Positions 32,201 through 40,788 are shown, counted from the stretch's first letter. The stretch is 64,000 nucleotides of DNA from Thermoplasmata archaeon (GCA_003552585.1 PUNK01000032.1:1-64000); one strand, 5' to 3'. A program made the numbers and translations. Notes: generated from the letters alone by a model not told the origin.

Positions 32201-33722
32201 TGAGTTTATCACACCCAAATTCCATGGTCTCCCCTTCCAAGGCTATCGGTCTTCTTCTGCCGCTTTCATCGGGCTCACCCAGCTTCATCTTTTGACAGGA
32301 GAGGCAGGTCCCTTCATCTTTTTCTTTTAAAACCAACGGTGAATTCAATATCTCAAATTTTACCCCTTCTTCTTTCGCCTGCTCGATCTCATCCATATGT
32401 GCAGGCATCTGATCTATTGTTCGTCGATACACAACGGTAACATCACCGCCCAGCCTTTGAGCGGTTCTGGCACAGTCCATTGCAACGTTGCCTCCTCCTA
32501 TGATGACCACCTTCTGCCCCTGAAAATGATCTTCTGAAAGCTCGTTGGAGTTGGCTTGGTGCAGGAATTCTATGCCCTGAAGAACACGTTCGGGTTCACA
32601 AGCTTCAAACTCGATGCGCTTCGGTTTCCAAGAACCGATGGCCAGATATACCGCAGAGTGGTCTTTTCTGAGGTTTTCAATGGATAAATCCTCACCCAAC
32701 TTCTTACCGTATTCGATCTCAAATCCGGTTTCATCCACAAGTCGCTCTACTTCATCCAAGAGGTAATCTTTGGGTAATCGGTAGTCAGGTACACCGTAAT
32801 AAAGCATACCTCCCGGTTTATCCTCGGCCTCGTAAACGGTTACCTTGTACCCCATCTCTGCCAGATCTCTTGCGGCGGTCAGGCCAGACGGTCCTGCACC
32901 GACCACTGCGACCTTTCTCCCTTCGCCTCTTTTCGGGGGTTCAGTCCAACCCTCTATCTGTGCATAATTTTCCTCCCTAGTCTCCCAGGCTTCTTTCACT
33001 TCATCAGGATGTTCATAAGCCCAATCAGCTATGAACCTCCTTATACGGCAGATGGATACCGGTTCCTCGATATCCTTGCGGTTGCATTCGGTCTCGCAGG
33101 GGTGATAACATATCCTACCCAGAGTCCCCGGAAGCGGTATCCTTTCCTTTATCAGATGGTATGCTTCGGCGAATCGTTCCTGGGAAGCAAGTGCGATAAA
33201 TCCCTGTGCATTCAATCCTGCAGGACAGGCTATACGGCAGGGTGCCCTTTTTTCCAGCTTATCTATGGCGAATATATTGGGGACCGCCTGGGGAAAAGGT
33301 TGGAATATAGCTTTTCTGTCTCCAATACCTTGATCGAAATCTGAGGGTAAACTAACGGGGCAGTATTCCACACAATCTCCACAACCGTTGCACTCCTCCA
33401 TGTCAACGAACCTAGGATATTTTTTGATCTTCACCCTAAAATTACCCGGCTTACCCTCTACTGACTCCAGAGAAGAATTAGTGATTATCTCTATGTTACT
33501 GTGCCTTCCGGTGTAAACGAGTTTGGGAGCTAGTATACACATAGAACAATCGTTGGTGGGAAAGGTCTTGTCCAATTGTGTCATCTTACCACCGATGGAT
33601 AATCCCCTATCCACCAAATATACCTTGAAGCCCGAGTCCGCCAGATCCAAAGATGACTGTATCCCGGCTATACCTCCGCCTACTACCATCACCGAGCCCT
33701 TTTTGGTCGATCTCTCTTCCAT
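29241..33722 (-). CDS. HdrA-GltD-HdrA fusion (1493 residues, three flavin/nucleotide domains)
   Basis: An HdrA half starts the chain: FAD site VVGGGIAGIQSSL, NDCSMCIL (C59, C62), and the first inserted cluster CNGCGDCVEYCP at 111-122. After AIDK (about 155) a complete GltD/NfnB-like module is inserted up to about residue 640: Cys motifs C162/C166 and C205/C209/C213, FAD site VAVVGAGPSGL (271-281) and NAD(P)H site VVIIGGGNVAMDCA (405-418). The HdrA half then resumes with its second cluster (CLNCGGCCDCQQCVEHCQ) and CVGSR...SVCCMY. A second HdrA (about 938-1493) has the N-terminal domain, a second FAD site and two C-terminal clusters. The layout equals the 1017-residue protein plus the insert. 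NAD(P)H input or output is inferred. Confidence 0.9.
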   Translation of the reverse strand: MEERSTKKGSVMVVGGGIAGIQSSLDLADSGFKVYLVDRGLSIGGKMTQLDKTFPTNDCSMCILAPKLVYTGRHSNIEIITNSSLESVEGKPGNFRVKIKKYPRFVDMEECNGCGDCVEYCPVSLPSDFDQGIGDRKAIFQPFPQAVPNIFAIDKLEKRAPCRIACPAGLNAQGFIALASQERFAEAYHLIKERIPLPGTLGRICYHPCETECNRKDIEEPVSICRIRRFIADWAYEHPDEVKEAWETREENYAQIEGWTEPPKRGEGRKVAVVGAGPSGLTAARDLAEMGYKVTVYEAEDKPGGMLYYGVPDYRLPKDYLLDEVERLVDETGFEIEYGKKLGEDLSIENLRKDHSAVYLAIGSWKPKRIEFEACEPERVLQGIEFLHQANSNELSEDHFQGQKVVIIGGGNVAMDCARTAQRLGGDVTVVYRRTIDQMPAHMDEIEQAKEEGVKFEILNSPLVLKEKDEGTCLSCQKMKLGEPDESGRRRPIALEGETMEFGCDKLIFAIGQEVDDGSIEHADIKQEWGTIIADPITYQTSLDGVFAGGDAVTGPASAVDAIGAGHEAAISIDRYLNGEDMFEGREEKEEDGAGIPDHVSKIPIDRNHPDLIDMEKRTTDFDEIETTFSFEQVVDEATRCLNCGGCCDCQQCVEHCQRGAIDHDMLTDHQIIEVGSIILSPGADTYKPPVGDSLGYGVYPDVLTSLEFERMLSASGPFKGHVKRLSDGKEPEKIAWLQCVGSRDESCEHDYCSSVCCMYAIKEAVIAKEHLPGLDTHIYFMDMRTFGKDFERYYERAQDEYGVVFRRSRIPRIERGTDELVLRYVDEKGNVKTEGYDMVVLSVGMQPCEAMSELASVVDVNLNSHGFLDTDPYLNVETTKPGVYASGGTTEPKDIPESVIEASAAAAMAARDINDARGTEVTTKEYPRERDVSNEFPRTGVFLCHCGINIGGVIDIPEVAEYVRGLHNVALVDDETFTCSQDSLERIKEKIDEFGLNRIVVASCTPRTHEPLFQDTLREAGLNPHLFEMVNLRDQNSWVHREHPELATLKAMETVAMGVARVNEMRSVSHDTFPVIQEALVVGGGISGMSSAIALANQGFKVHLIEKEDELGGMSRDVHLGIGEEDPHELVEDLIRQTIDHDNIGVYIGATLEDIDGYVGNYTSEIRYDEDIVTLEHGVVIVATGAQAYQPTEYSYEDTERVVTQKEFEKDISEGKDYIKDLKEVVMIQCVGSRNDEHPYCSRICCTNSLKNAVKLKEANPEVSVYVLYRDIRTYGYKEASLYRRARELGVFFIRFEDDEEPSVELSGGDIKVHTRDPILMRDLTLNPDKLILSTGLVPNDNKELAQQLKVPLNQDGFFSEAHMKLRPVDFSADGIFLCGTAHSPRFMEEAIAQARAATSRAATILSKECLETGGNVARVLERRCAGCQLCVAVCPYDAIDFDEEKRVVEVNQILCQGCGGCAAICPSGTAQQNSFTKKQIMSMIDECIIKE

Positions 33723-33723
33723 A

Positions 33724-35688
33724 TCAGATCACCTCGTCTATCATCCTTAAAATCTGCTGTTTGGTCATGTTCTTGTGTATGCAGGCGTTGGACGGACAGG
33801 CGGCTATACATCCCCCACATCCCGTACACAATATCTCGTCGACCTCCGCAATACCGGTGACCTCGTTCAATTCCCGGGCGGAGTAGGGACATACATCTAT
33901 GCAGACGCCGCATCCCACACATATATCCTCATCCACCCACGCGATCATGGGGTCGCTCTCTAGCTCTTCCCTGCTTATGATGCCCATGGCCTTGGATGCG
34001 GCTCCGCTTGCCTGTGCCACCGCATCCGGAATGTCTTTCGGACCCTGGCAGCACCCGGCGATGAAAACACCGTCCGTTGCAGTATCGGCGGGCTTTAGCT
34101 TGGGATGGGATTCAAGGAAGAAACCGTCGGTTCCCTCGGATATCCTCAGTATCTGACTGAGTTCTCCAGAATCTTTCCTGGGGACCAAAGCCGGTACGAG
34201 CACGACCAGATCCGAGTTGACCTGGAGCAGTTTTTGGGTCATGGTATCGAACACGTTGAAGTTGATGCTTCCATCTTTTTCAACGTTTATCTCAGACGGT
34301 CTGCCTCTAATTAAGGTGGTATTACCATCCCTGATACGTCGGTAGAACTCCTCATAACCCTTGCCGAAAGAGCGTATATCGGTGTAGCATATGTTTAAAT
34401 CGACTTCATCTCCAAGGTGGTCTCTGAGTAAATAAGCGTGTTTTAAAGCACTCATGCAGCCTATGCGGCAGCAGTATTCCTGTAGATCCTGGTCCCTAGA
34501 ACCTACGCATAGTATAAAAGAAACACTTTTTACCTCTTCACCATCGGAGATTCGGCGTATCTCACCGCTGGTGGGGCCAGAGGAACTGATCAACCTCTCG
34601 AACTCAAGGTTGGTGATTATGTCCGGTGAGTGGTCGTAACCGTACTCGTACATACCGTTGGGGTCCATCATGTCGTACCCCGTGGCAACTATGATCGAGC
34701 CTACGTTGAGCTCCATCATCTCCTCCTCCTGTTCATAGTCGATGGCTCCGAGTTCACATACATCCTGACATGGGGGACTTTCACCGCATCTACCGCTGAG
34801 AAGCATAAGACACTTGTTCGGGTCGATAGTGTACTTTAGAGGAACCGCCTGCTGAAACGGTACGTATATGGCGGACCTTTTGCCCAGTCCTTCGTTGAAT
34901 TCGTCCTCCACCCTTCCTTTCATACGGCATACCTGGGCGCATTCGCCGCAGCCGTTGCACTTGTCCCAATCAACGTAGGCGGGCTTACGTTTCACCTTTA
35001 CGTCAAAATCACCTACACTGCCATCGACCTCGGTAACTTCGGAGTATGTGAGCAGTTCTATGTTCGGGTGTCTTGCGACATCCATCATCTTAGGTGTTAA
35101 AATACAAGAAGAGCAGTCCAAAGTCGGGAAGGTCTTGTCCAGCTGTGCCATGCGACCGCCGATGCTGGGTTCTCGCTCCACCAGGTAGACCTTTTTACCG
35201 GCTTCCGCCAAATCCAAAGACGCTTGAATCCCGGCTATACCTGCACCTATGACCAGGGCGTCGTGTACAACTTCTTTCTGGAAGCTCTTTAAAGGTTCGA
35301 GTGTTTTTGACTTTCTAACCGCCATAGCCACGAGCTCCTTCGCTTTCTGGGTAGCCTCTTCTTTTTTATCTTTATGTACCCACGAACAGTGCTCCCTAAT
35401 ATTAGCCATCTCAAGACAGAAACGGTTCAATCCAGCATCTTCGATCACCGACTGAAAGGTGGGTTCGTGCATACGGGGACTGCATGAAGTGACGACCACT
35501 CGGGTCAGCTCATGCTCTTCTATGGCCTCTTTTATCACTCTAGCTCCCGGGTCTGAGCACATGTACTTATAATCAGTGGCAAATACGACATCATCCAACC
35601 TGGAAGAGAATTCAACCAACTCATCTATATCCACCACCCCTCCGATGTTGGTACCACAGTGACAGATAAATACACCGATCTTTACCAT
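33724..35688 (-). CDS. hdrA: Heterodisulfide reductase subunit A
   Basis: This 654-residue HdrA is of standard form. It has an N-terminal domain (GVFICHCGTNIGG; CSPRMHEPTF), FAD site ALVIGAGIAGIQASL at about 144-158, DCSSCIL (C192, C195), an inserted ferredoxin (CNGCGECAQVC at 244-254) and two C-terminal [4Fe-4S] motifs (CVGCGVCIDVCP, CTGCGGCIAACP). It is the FAD subunit that splits electron pairs between a high- and a low-potential acceptor. All cluster cysteines seem present and none is selenocysteine. It abuts hdrB upstream (1 nt) and the 1493-residue fusion downstream (1 nt), so it is the HdrA most directly paired with HdrBC. Confidence 0.94.
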   Translation of the reverse strand: MVKIGVFICHCGTNIGGVVDIDELVEFSSRLDDVVFATDYKYMCSDPGARVIKEAIEEHELTRVVVTSCSPRMHEPTFQSVIEDAGLNRFCLEMANIREHCSWVHKDKKEEATQKAKELVAMAVRKSKTLEPLKSFQKEVVHDALVIGAGIAGIQASLDLAEAGKKVYLVEREPSIGGRMAQLDKTFPTLDCSSCILTPKMMDVARHPNIELLTYSEVTEVDGSVGDFDVKVKRKPAYVDWDKCNGCGECAQVCRMKGRVEDEFNEGLGKRSAIYVPFQQAVPLKYTIDPNKCLMLLSGRCGESPPCQDVCELGAIDYEQEEEMMELNVGSIIVATGYDMMDPNGMYEYGYDHSPDIITNLEFERLISSSGPTSGEIRRISDGEEVKSVSFILCVGSRDQDLQEYCCRIGCMSALKHAYLLRDHLGDEVDLNICYTDIRSFGKGYEEFYRRIRDGNTTLIRGRPSEINVEKDGSINFNVFDTMTQKLLQVNSDLVVLVPALVPRKDSGELSQILRISEGTDGFFLESHPKLKPADTATDGVFIAGCCQGPKDIPDAVAQASGAASKAMGIISREELESDPMIAWVDEDICVGCGVCIDVCPYSARELNEVTGIAEVDEILCTGCGGCIAACPSNACIHKNMTKQQILRMIDEVI

Positions 35689-35689
35689 T

Positions 35690-36565
35690 TCAGATCTCCT
35701 CCTCTATAAAACTTAATTTGTCTGTTGGACTAAGGTTCAAGGTTAAACCGAGGGTGTTCTGATCTTTTCCCATGGCGATCCCGAGAAGTTGTAAATAATA
35801 TAACACGGGAACATCAATTGAGCCACCTACGACCTTAGCGGCATCCTCCTGTTTCGCATCGAACATCCTGTGGCCCCAGGGACATAATGTGGTCAATGCA
35901 TCGAAACCTTGTTCCTCTACCGCTTGGAGTTTTTGCCCTGTTTTGGTGAGTGCTGATTCCGACTCATTTACCATTATATGGGCCCCACAACAGTCCAATT
36001 TTTCTTTGTAATAATCGCTCTTGGCACCGATCGTTTTTAATAAGGTTTCCAGCTTCTGAGGATTCTCTGAATCGTCCGGTCTTGGGATATCGTTTGGACG
36101 TATAAGATGACAGCCATAGTGTGCTGCAATATTAGCATCCAAGGGTTCTTCAACATGTTCTTTGATATTGTCTATACCAATAACGTCATGTAAAAGATCC
36201 AGTACGTGGTAATGTTTTATAGTCCCTTTGTAAGTTAGTCCTTCTGTTTCAAGATTGGAATTGATTTTCGCCTTAAGAGCGGGATTGTTTTCCATAACAT
36301 GTTTTGCCTCGCTGAGTGCCTGATGGCAGTAGGGACAGGGTGCCAAAATATCCAGTCCCTCCTTTTCGAATATCGCCATGTTCCTAGCGGAAAGGTACAT
36401 AGTCAATGAAAGATTGATATGTCTCAACGGAGCACCACAGCAGGCAACACCTTCTACATCAACTAATTCAATTCCCAAGTCAGGCAAAACTTCTCTTAAA
36501 GCCATCTCGTATGCATACTGTTCAGTTGGTATCAAACAACCCAGATATAATCCTATTTTATCCAT
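35690..36565 (-). CDS. hdrB: Heterodisulfide reductase subunit B, with one CCG ligand missing
   Basis: This 291-residue HdrB has two CCG domains that normally bind two non-cubane [4Fe-4S] clusters at the disulfide site. The first is complete: C10, C42-C43, C77 and C80 (CPYC). The second has C152, C192-C193 and C228, but the last Cys is replaced: CPWGH at 228-232 with Gly at 231. I checked this on the nucleotide sequence. The second cluster may be altered or use another ligand, perhaps H232. The natural substrate (CoM-S-S-CoB in methanogens) is probably different here, since no methanogenesis genes are in the window. It is 6 nt after hdrC. Confidence 0.9.
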   Translation of the reverse strand: MDKIGLYLGCLIPTEQYAYEMALREVLPDLGIELVDVEGVACCGAPLRHINLSLTMYLSARNMAIFEKEGLDILAPCPYCHQALSEAKHVMENNPALKAKINSNLETEGLTYKGTIKHYHVLDLLHDVIGIDNIKEHVEEPLDANIAAHYGCHLIRPNDIPRPDDSENPQKLETLLKTIGAKSDYYKEKLDCCGAHIMVNESESALTKTGQKLQAVEEQGFDALTTLCPWGHRMFDAKQEDAAKVVGGSIDVPVLYYLQLLGIAMGKDQNTLGLTLNLSPTDKLSFIEEEI

Positions 36566-36571
36566 ATATGA

Positions 36572-37102
36572 TCACCCTAGGGTCTCCGTAGCCGCCTTCA
36601 TCAACACCTGTTGTAGCTTTTGTATTTCCTTTGGTGCAGGTAGTGAAGGAAGTCCTAAACTGTCTCTAGTCACTGCTTTATTGTCCTTATCAACCACCTC
36701 TTTGGGCTGTTGTATATAACCCGAACCTAAAACCGATTGTAACATGTTGGAGATACCTGTATCTATCTGTTTACCCGACGCCACCGCGATATTCTTCAGT
36801 GCAAAAATAACGTCCACTGGTGCAAGATCCTGAGGGCATCTTTCTTTACATTTCAAACACGTCACACATGTCCATATCACATCAGAGTTAAGCAGTTCAT
36901 CTATAAAACCGGATTTTGAAAGGGCCATCACCTTGTGAGGCTCCAGCTCGAGCAATATGAAGGCTTCGCAGCCCGAGGTGCATTTACCACACTGGTAGCA
37001 ATCATTTGGTATGTCTTCCTTGAGAGTCTTTAATATCTCATTTATTTTATCCTGCTGCTCGCCTTCCGGCTCAGCCATAGAAGTTAAATCTATAATGCTC
37101 AT
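36572..37102 (-). CDS. hdrC: Heterodisulfide reductase subunit C
   Basis: The 176-residue HdrC carries two ordinary [4Fe-4S] motifs: C35/C38/C41/C45 (CYQCGKCTSGC) and C79/C82/C85/C89 (CVTCLKCKERCP). It passes electrons from HdrA to HdrB. The ATG follows AAGGTGG at a good distance. The gene lies 44 nt after the enoyl-CoA hydratase gene on the same strand, so the Hdr run might be read together with the beta-oxidation genes, or have its own promoter in that short gap. The C-terminal ~80 residues are hydrophilic, with no membrane anchor, so the complex is cytosolic. Confidence 0.93.
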   Translation of the reverse strand: MSIIDLTSMAEPEGEQQDKINEILKTLKEDIPNDCYQCGKCTSGCEAFILLELEPHKVMALSKSGFIDELLNSDVIWTCVTCLKCKERCPQDLAPVDVIFALKNIAVASGKQIDTGISNMLQSVLGSGYIQQPKEVVDKDNKAVTRDSLGLPSLPAPKEIQKLQQVLMKAATETLG

Positions 37103-37146
37103 GTTTTATCCACCTTGATTTCTGATGTGTTTATGGATTATTCCTT

Positions 37147-37974
37147 TTATTCGCCTTTGAATTCCGGTTCTCTTTTGTTGATGAATGCATCCATCCCTTC
37201 CTTCTGATCTTTTGTATCGAAAAGTTCAGAGAACTTTTTAGCCTCCAGTTCAAGACCTTCATGGAGGGGTTTTGTCATTCCATAGGTAATAGATTCCTTG
37301 GCTTTCTTAATCGCTACGGGACCCTTAGAAGCTATCTTCTCTGCCATCTCTTTTGCTGCATTCAACACCGGTTCGTTATCCTGTATAGGGCGCCCTTTTT
37401 CGTTCTTTATTTTTTGACCATCAGTGCCCCGTTCATAACCTGGTACTAGCTGCTGAACCAAACCTAGCTCGTAGGCCTTATCCGCCCCGATTATATCACC
37501 GGTATAAATCAATTCCTTCGCTTTACCAAGTCCGATACACCTAGCTAACCTTTGAGTACCCCCAAAACCGGGTATTACCGCTAGATTCACTTCGGGCTGG
37601 CCGAACTTAGCAACCTCCGAGGCGATACGTATATCACAAGCAAGGGCCACCTCGGTACCACCACCTAATGCGAATCCGTTAACAGCGGCTATTACGGGTA
37701 CATGTAGTGATTCGAATCTATTGAGCACACCTTGACCGAGTTCCGAAAAGGATTTCGCCTCTTCCGGGGACATTTCCTTCATCTCCTTGATATCGGCTCC
37801 AGCTACGAAGGCCTTCCCCTTTCCCGTGACGATAACGGCTCTGAGCTCGTTGTCTTTCTCCAGTTCGATCAAAACTTTTTCTAATTCTTTCAAAAGCTCG
37901 GTGCACAATACGTTCATGGGCGGGTTGTTCATATATATAACTGCGATGCCATTCTTCTTTTCCGTCTCTATCAT
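37147..37974 (-). CDS. Enoyl-CoA hydratase/isomerase family protein
   Basis: A crotonase-fold protein that hydrates trans-2-enoyl-CoA in beta-oxidation. The oxyanion-hole segments are GKAFVAGADIKEM and FALGGGTEVALACD, and the catalytic Glu region LAVIPGFGGTQRLARCIG is present. An extra ~25-residue basic segment (about VPGYERGTDGQKIKNEK) follows LVQQL and is not usual for the family. The start is probably ATG 37974 after a CGGTGAT site (275 residues); an ATG at 37989 overlapping the upstream stop is the alternative. The upstream 3-hydroxyacyl-CoA dehydrogenase and thiolase place it in the same four-step cycle. Confidence 0.92.
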   Translation of the reverse strand: MIETEKKNGIAVIYMNNPPMNVLCTELLKELEKVLIELEKDNELRAVIVTGKGKAFVAGADIKEMKEMSPEEAKSFSELGQGVLNRFESLHVPVIAAVNGFALGGGTEVALACDIRIASEVAKFGQPEVNLAVIPGFGGTQRLARCIGLGKAKELIYTGDIIGADKAYELGLVQQLVPGYERGTDGQKIKNEKGRPIQDNEPVLNAAKEMAEKIASKGPVAIKKAKESITYGMTKPLHEGLELEAKKFSELFDTKDQKEGMDAFINKREPEFKGE

Positions 37975-37985
37975 GAGATCACCGA

Positions 37986-38837
37986 TCATGAGTAATCGTA
38001 AAATCCTCTACCCGTCTTTCTACCGAGATATCCTGCTCGGACCATCTTTTTCAGCAGCGGACAGGGACGATATTTGGAATCGTTGAATTCTTCGTAAAGC
38101 ACTTCCATGATATGTAACACCGTATCTAAACCGATCAGATCTCCAAGGGCCAATGGACCCATCGGATGATTCATACCCAATTTCATAACTTGGTCTATGG
38201 CCTCTGCTTCTGCAACGTCGTTTTGTAGACAATATATAGCCTCGTTTATCATGGGTATTAGCACTCTGTTGGATACAAATCCCGGTGAATCGTTGACTTC
38301 AACTGGTGCTTTCCCCATCTCTTTAGCCAACGAAATAATCATATCAGTTACCTCGTCGGAAGTTCTAAGCCCTCGGATCACCTCTACCAGTTTCATGAGG
38401 GGGACCGGGTTCATGAAGTGCATGCCTATAAACCTATCAGGTCTATCAGTAAATGCAGCCATCTTGGTAATAGGTATTGTAGACGTGTTGGATGCCAATA
38501 TAGTTTCAGGGGGACACAATTCGTCCAGCTTTGTGAATACCTCTTCTTTAATTTCTACATCCTCGATTACCGCTTCTATTATCAGATCACAGTTTTCAAG
38601 ATCCTCTAGATGTACTGTACCTTCTATACGTGAAAGGATATCTTCTTTCTCTTCAGAGGATATCTTCTCTTTTTGAACACTTCTAGCTAAAAAACTCTCT
38701 ATGCTCTTCATACCGTCATCGACAAACTCCTGTTTAATATCTCGCATCACAACATCGTATCCTGCCTGGGCTGATACCAGGGCTATTCCATGTCCCATAG
38801 TGCCTGCACCGACGATTCCAATTTTTTCTATTTTCAT
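37986..38837 (-). CDS. 3-hydroxybutyryl-CoA dehydrogenase
   Basis: This protein of about 283 residues interconverts 3-hydroxyacyl-CoA and 3-ketoacyl-CoA with NAD(P). It shows the nucleotide fold [18 protein letters not shown], the catalytic His segment [19 protein letters not shown], and the C-terminal domain ending [12 protein letters not shown], all typical of short-chain enzymes (HbdA/PaaH). ATG 38837 lies six bases after GAGGTG; the upstream in-frame GTG (38846) is part of that site. The stop overlaps the possible longer start of the hydratase. The gene is 10 nt downstream of the thiolase. Confidence 0.93.
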   Translation of the reverse strand: MKIEKIGIVGAGTMGHGIALVSAQAGYDVVMRDIKQEFVDDGMKSIESFLARSVQKEKISSEEKEDILSRIEGTVHLEDLENCDLIIEAVIEDVEIKEEVFTKLDELCPPETILASNTSTIPITKMAAFTDRPDRFIGMHFMNPVPLMKLVEVIRGLRTSDEVTDMIISLAKEMGKAPVEVNDSPGFVSNRVLIPMINEAIYCLQNDVAEAEAIDQVMKLGMNHPMGPLALGDLIGLDTVLHIMEVLYEEFNDSKYRPCPLLKKMVRAGYLGRKTGRGFYDYS

Positions 38838-38847
38838 ATTATACACC

Positions 38848-40026
38848 TCACATTTCTATAATCATAGTGACGGCATTTCCACCGCCCAAACACAAAGACG
38901 CAAGACCTCTATGCACACCCCTATCTTTCATAGCATATATGAGTGTTGTTAATACCCTGGTACCACTACATCCGATGGGATGACCAAGAGCAACCGCCCC
39001 TCCATGTACGTTGAATTTATCATCAGGGATATCGAATTCCTTTTGGACGGCAACAGAAGCCGACGCAAAAGCCTCGTTGTGTTCTATAATATCAATATCG
39101 TCGATCTGGAGATCATTTCTTTCCAAAATAGCATATATGCCGGGAACCGGTGCTTCCATAACATCTGCCGGCTCTACACCGGAAGTATAGTAATCGACGA
39201 TCCTGGCAATGGGCTCTATACCTTTCTCCTCCGCTTTCTTTTTGTCCATGACCACGGTTGCAGAGGCCCCGTCGGAGATCTGAGATGCGTTTCCAGCAGT
39301 GACAAGACCGTCCTTTTTGAACGCCGGTCTCAATTTACTAAGCTTTTCTAAAGTACTGTCCGGTCGGATCCCTTCGTCTTTATCGAATACGATCGGGTCG
39401 CCCTTCCTCTGAGGTACCTCTAAGGGCATAATTTCATCGTCAAACTTTCCATCTTCCGCAGCCTTAGCCGCCAGGCGGTGGCTCCTCAATGCAAACTTGT
39501 CGATTTCTTCTCTTGACAGATCATAGTGCTCCGCTATTCTTTCTCCTGTGATCCCCATATGAAAATCGTTGTAGATATCCCAAAGACCGTCGTGAACCAT
39601 TGCATCTATTATCTCACCGTTGCCCAGTCTGTATCCGTTACGTGCTTTATCCAATACGTAAGGGGCTCTGGTCATACTTTCCATACCACCTGCCACGATG
39701 GTATCGTACTCACCTACCTTTATGCTGTTAGCAGCGAGCATGACCGTTTTGAGACCGGAACCGCACACCTTGTTCACCGTTGCTGCCCCGGCTTCTACCG
39801 GTATTTCAGCCCCGATAGCTGCCTGTCTAGCCGGGTTCTGACCGAGCCCGGCGGAAACAACGTTGCCCATGAGTACTTCTTGTACCTCTTCTTTGTTTAT
39901 ATCTGCTCTCTTAACCGCCTCTTCTATGGTGAAACTTCCTAATTCCGGGGCGGAAAAACTCGAGAGAGTCCCGTTAAACTTACCTATTGCCGTTCTAACG
40001 GCAGAAATTATAACTGGTTCATTCAT
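38848..40026 (-). CDS. Acetyl-CoA C-acetyltransferase (thiolase)
   Basis: The thiolase cleaves or condenses 3-ketoacyl-CoA. The nucleophilic Cys is in NKVCGSGLK near residue 89, the His in [12 protein letters not shown], and the second Cys in SLCLGGGNA. With the start at ATG 40026, which has GGAG upstream, the protein has 392 residues, the usual length. An in-frame TTG at 40056 would add ten atypical residues. It begins a tight three-gene set (thiolase, hydroxyacyl-CoA dehydrogenase, hydratase). This thiolase is distinct from the mevalonate-type one at 50697-51860. Confidence 0.94.
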   Translation of the reverse strand: MNEPVIISAVRTAIGKFNGTLSSFSAPELGSFTIEEAVKRADINKEEVQEVLMGNVVSAGLGQNPARQAAIGAEIPVEAGAATVNKVCGSGLKTVMLAANSIKVGEYDTIVAGGMESMTRAPYVLDKARNGYRLGNGEIIDAMVHDGLWDIYNDFHMGITGERIAEHYDLSREEIDKFALRSHRLAAKAAEDGKFDDEIMPLEVPQRKGDPIVFDKDEGIRPDSTLEKLSKLRPAFKKDGLVTAGNASQISDGASATVVMDKKKAEEKGIEPIARIVDYYTSGVEPADVMEAPVPGIYAILERNDLQIDDIDIIEHNEAFASASVAVQKEFDIPDDKFNVHGGAVALGHPIGCSGTRVLTTLIYAMKDRGVHRGLASLCLGGGNAVTMIIEM

Positions 40027-40131
40027 ATTCTGTCTCCATCGTTTTTTACTATTCAAGAGTAAATACCAGAATCACTTTTTAATATTATTGGTGAGTAACC
40101 TGCTAGGTCGATCAAATAATTGAGAAAATCC

Positions 40132-40746
40132 TTAGGGCTTCCACAAAGACCCTCCCAGAGGTAGTATCTCTTTATCCGCCATATTATTAAGCAGTACACC
40201 AGCGGCACCGTAAAAGGAGAATAAGGACACGGCCAAAAGCGACAAACCCACAGGAATCGTTGAAGTTCCGATAAGGATGTGTAAAACCAGAGCGACGATG
40301 GCTATATCGATAGACATTAGGATAGCAAATAATGTTTTATTAGTCATCAACGAGGCTGCTGTTAAAATGATACTAAAAAACAAGAATCCGATCAATCCAT
40401 GGGCATAGTGAGTCATATCAGATTCAACGGATGTGAAAATGGTGATTAACAGAGTGAGGGAAACTGCGTACCAGAGCAGGGAATATGTGGTAAATGCACT
40501 CGCTCCAAATATATTATCTCTTTTAAAATCCATTATACCCGCTATCAGCTGAGCAGTAGCCCCCAAAAACAAAGTCCAGGGTATGATCAAAGATTGATTA
40601 TCAACTGATGCCAATCCTAAATCTGTAAGTCCAAGGACCAAAGCAGCGATTGCAAGACCTATAAGACCTAAACACGCTGGTTCAGCCACCTTTGGAGGAG
40701 GGGTTTTTATCGTCGTGCGAGATTCAAGTAAATCTTTCTCGTCCAT
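40132..40746 (-). CDS. GPR1/FUN34/YaaH-family membrane protein, probable acetate/short acid transporter
   Basis: This 204-residue protein has six predicted transmembrane helices. The first begins in LGLIGLAIAALVLGLTDLGL, and later helices include WTLFLGATAQLIAGIMDFKR and a final YGAAGVLL segment. The hydrophobic pattern and the FGASAFTTYSLLW segment match the SatP/YaaH acetate-succinate family. The family's N-terminal NPAPLGL motif appears here as EPACLGL. It lies between EtfA (42 nt upstream) and the thiolase, so it probably moves acetate or a fatty acid used or formed by this pathway. Direction of transport is not known. Confidence 0.82.
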   Translation of the reverse strand: MDEKDLLESRTTIKTPPPKVAEPACLGLIGLAIAALVLGLTDLGLASVDNQSLIIPWTLFLGATAQLIAGIMDFKRDNIFGASAFTTYSLLWYAVSLTLLITIFTSVESDMTHYAHGLIGFLFFSIILTAASLMTNKTLFAILMSIDIAIVALVLHILIGTSTIPVGLSLLAVSLFSFYGAAGVLLNNMADKEILPLGGSLWKP

Positions 40747-40788
40747 GAGGAACGTACAAACTTATCGTATTTCTATTTTTTCTATTAT

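Noticed and set aside
29241-33722. The HdrA-GltD-HdrA gene as an assembly chimera
   Set aside because: The frame is open throughout and both insertion borders fall exactly between Fe-S motifs shared with the 1017-residue paralogue; I keep it as real but suggest checking reads.
23979-35688. Selenocysteine (TGA) sites in HdrA or MvhA
   Set aside because: All motif positions examined read Cys codons and no in-frame TGA interrupts the genes.
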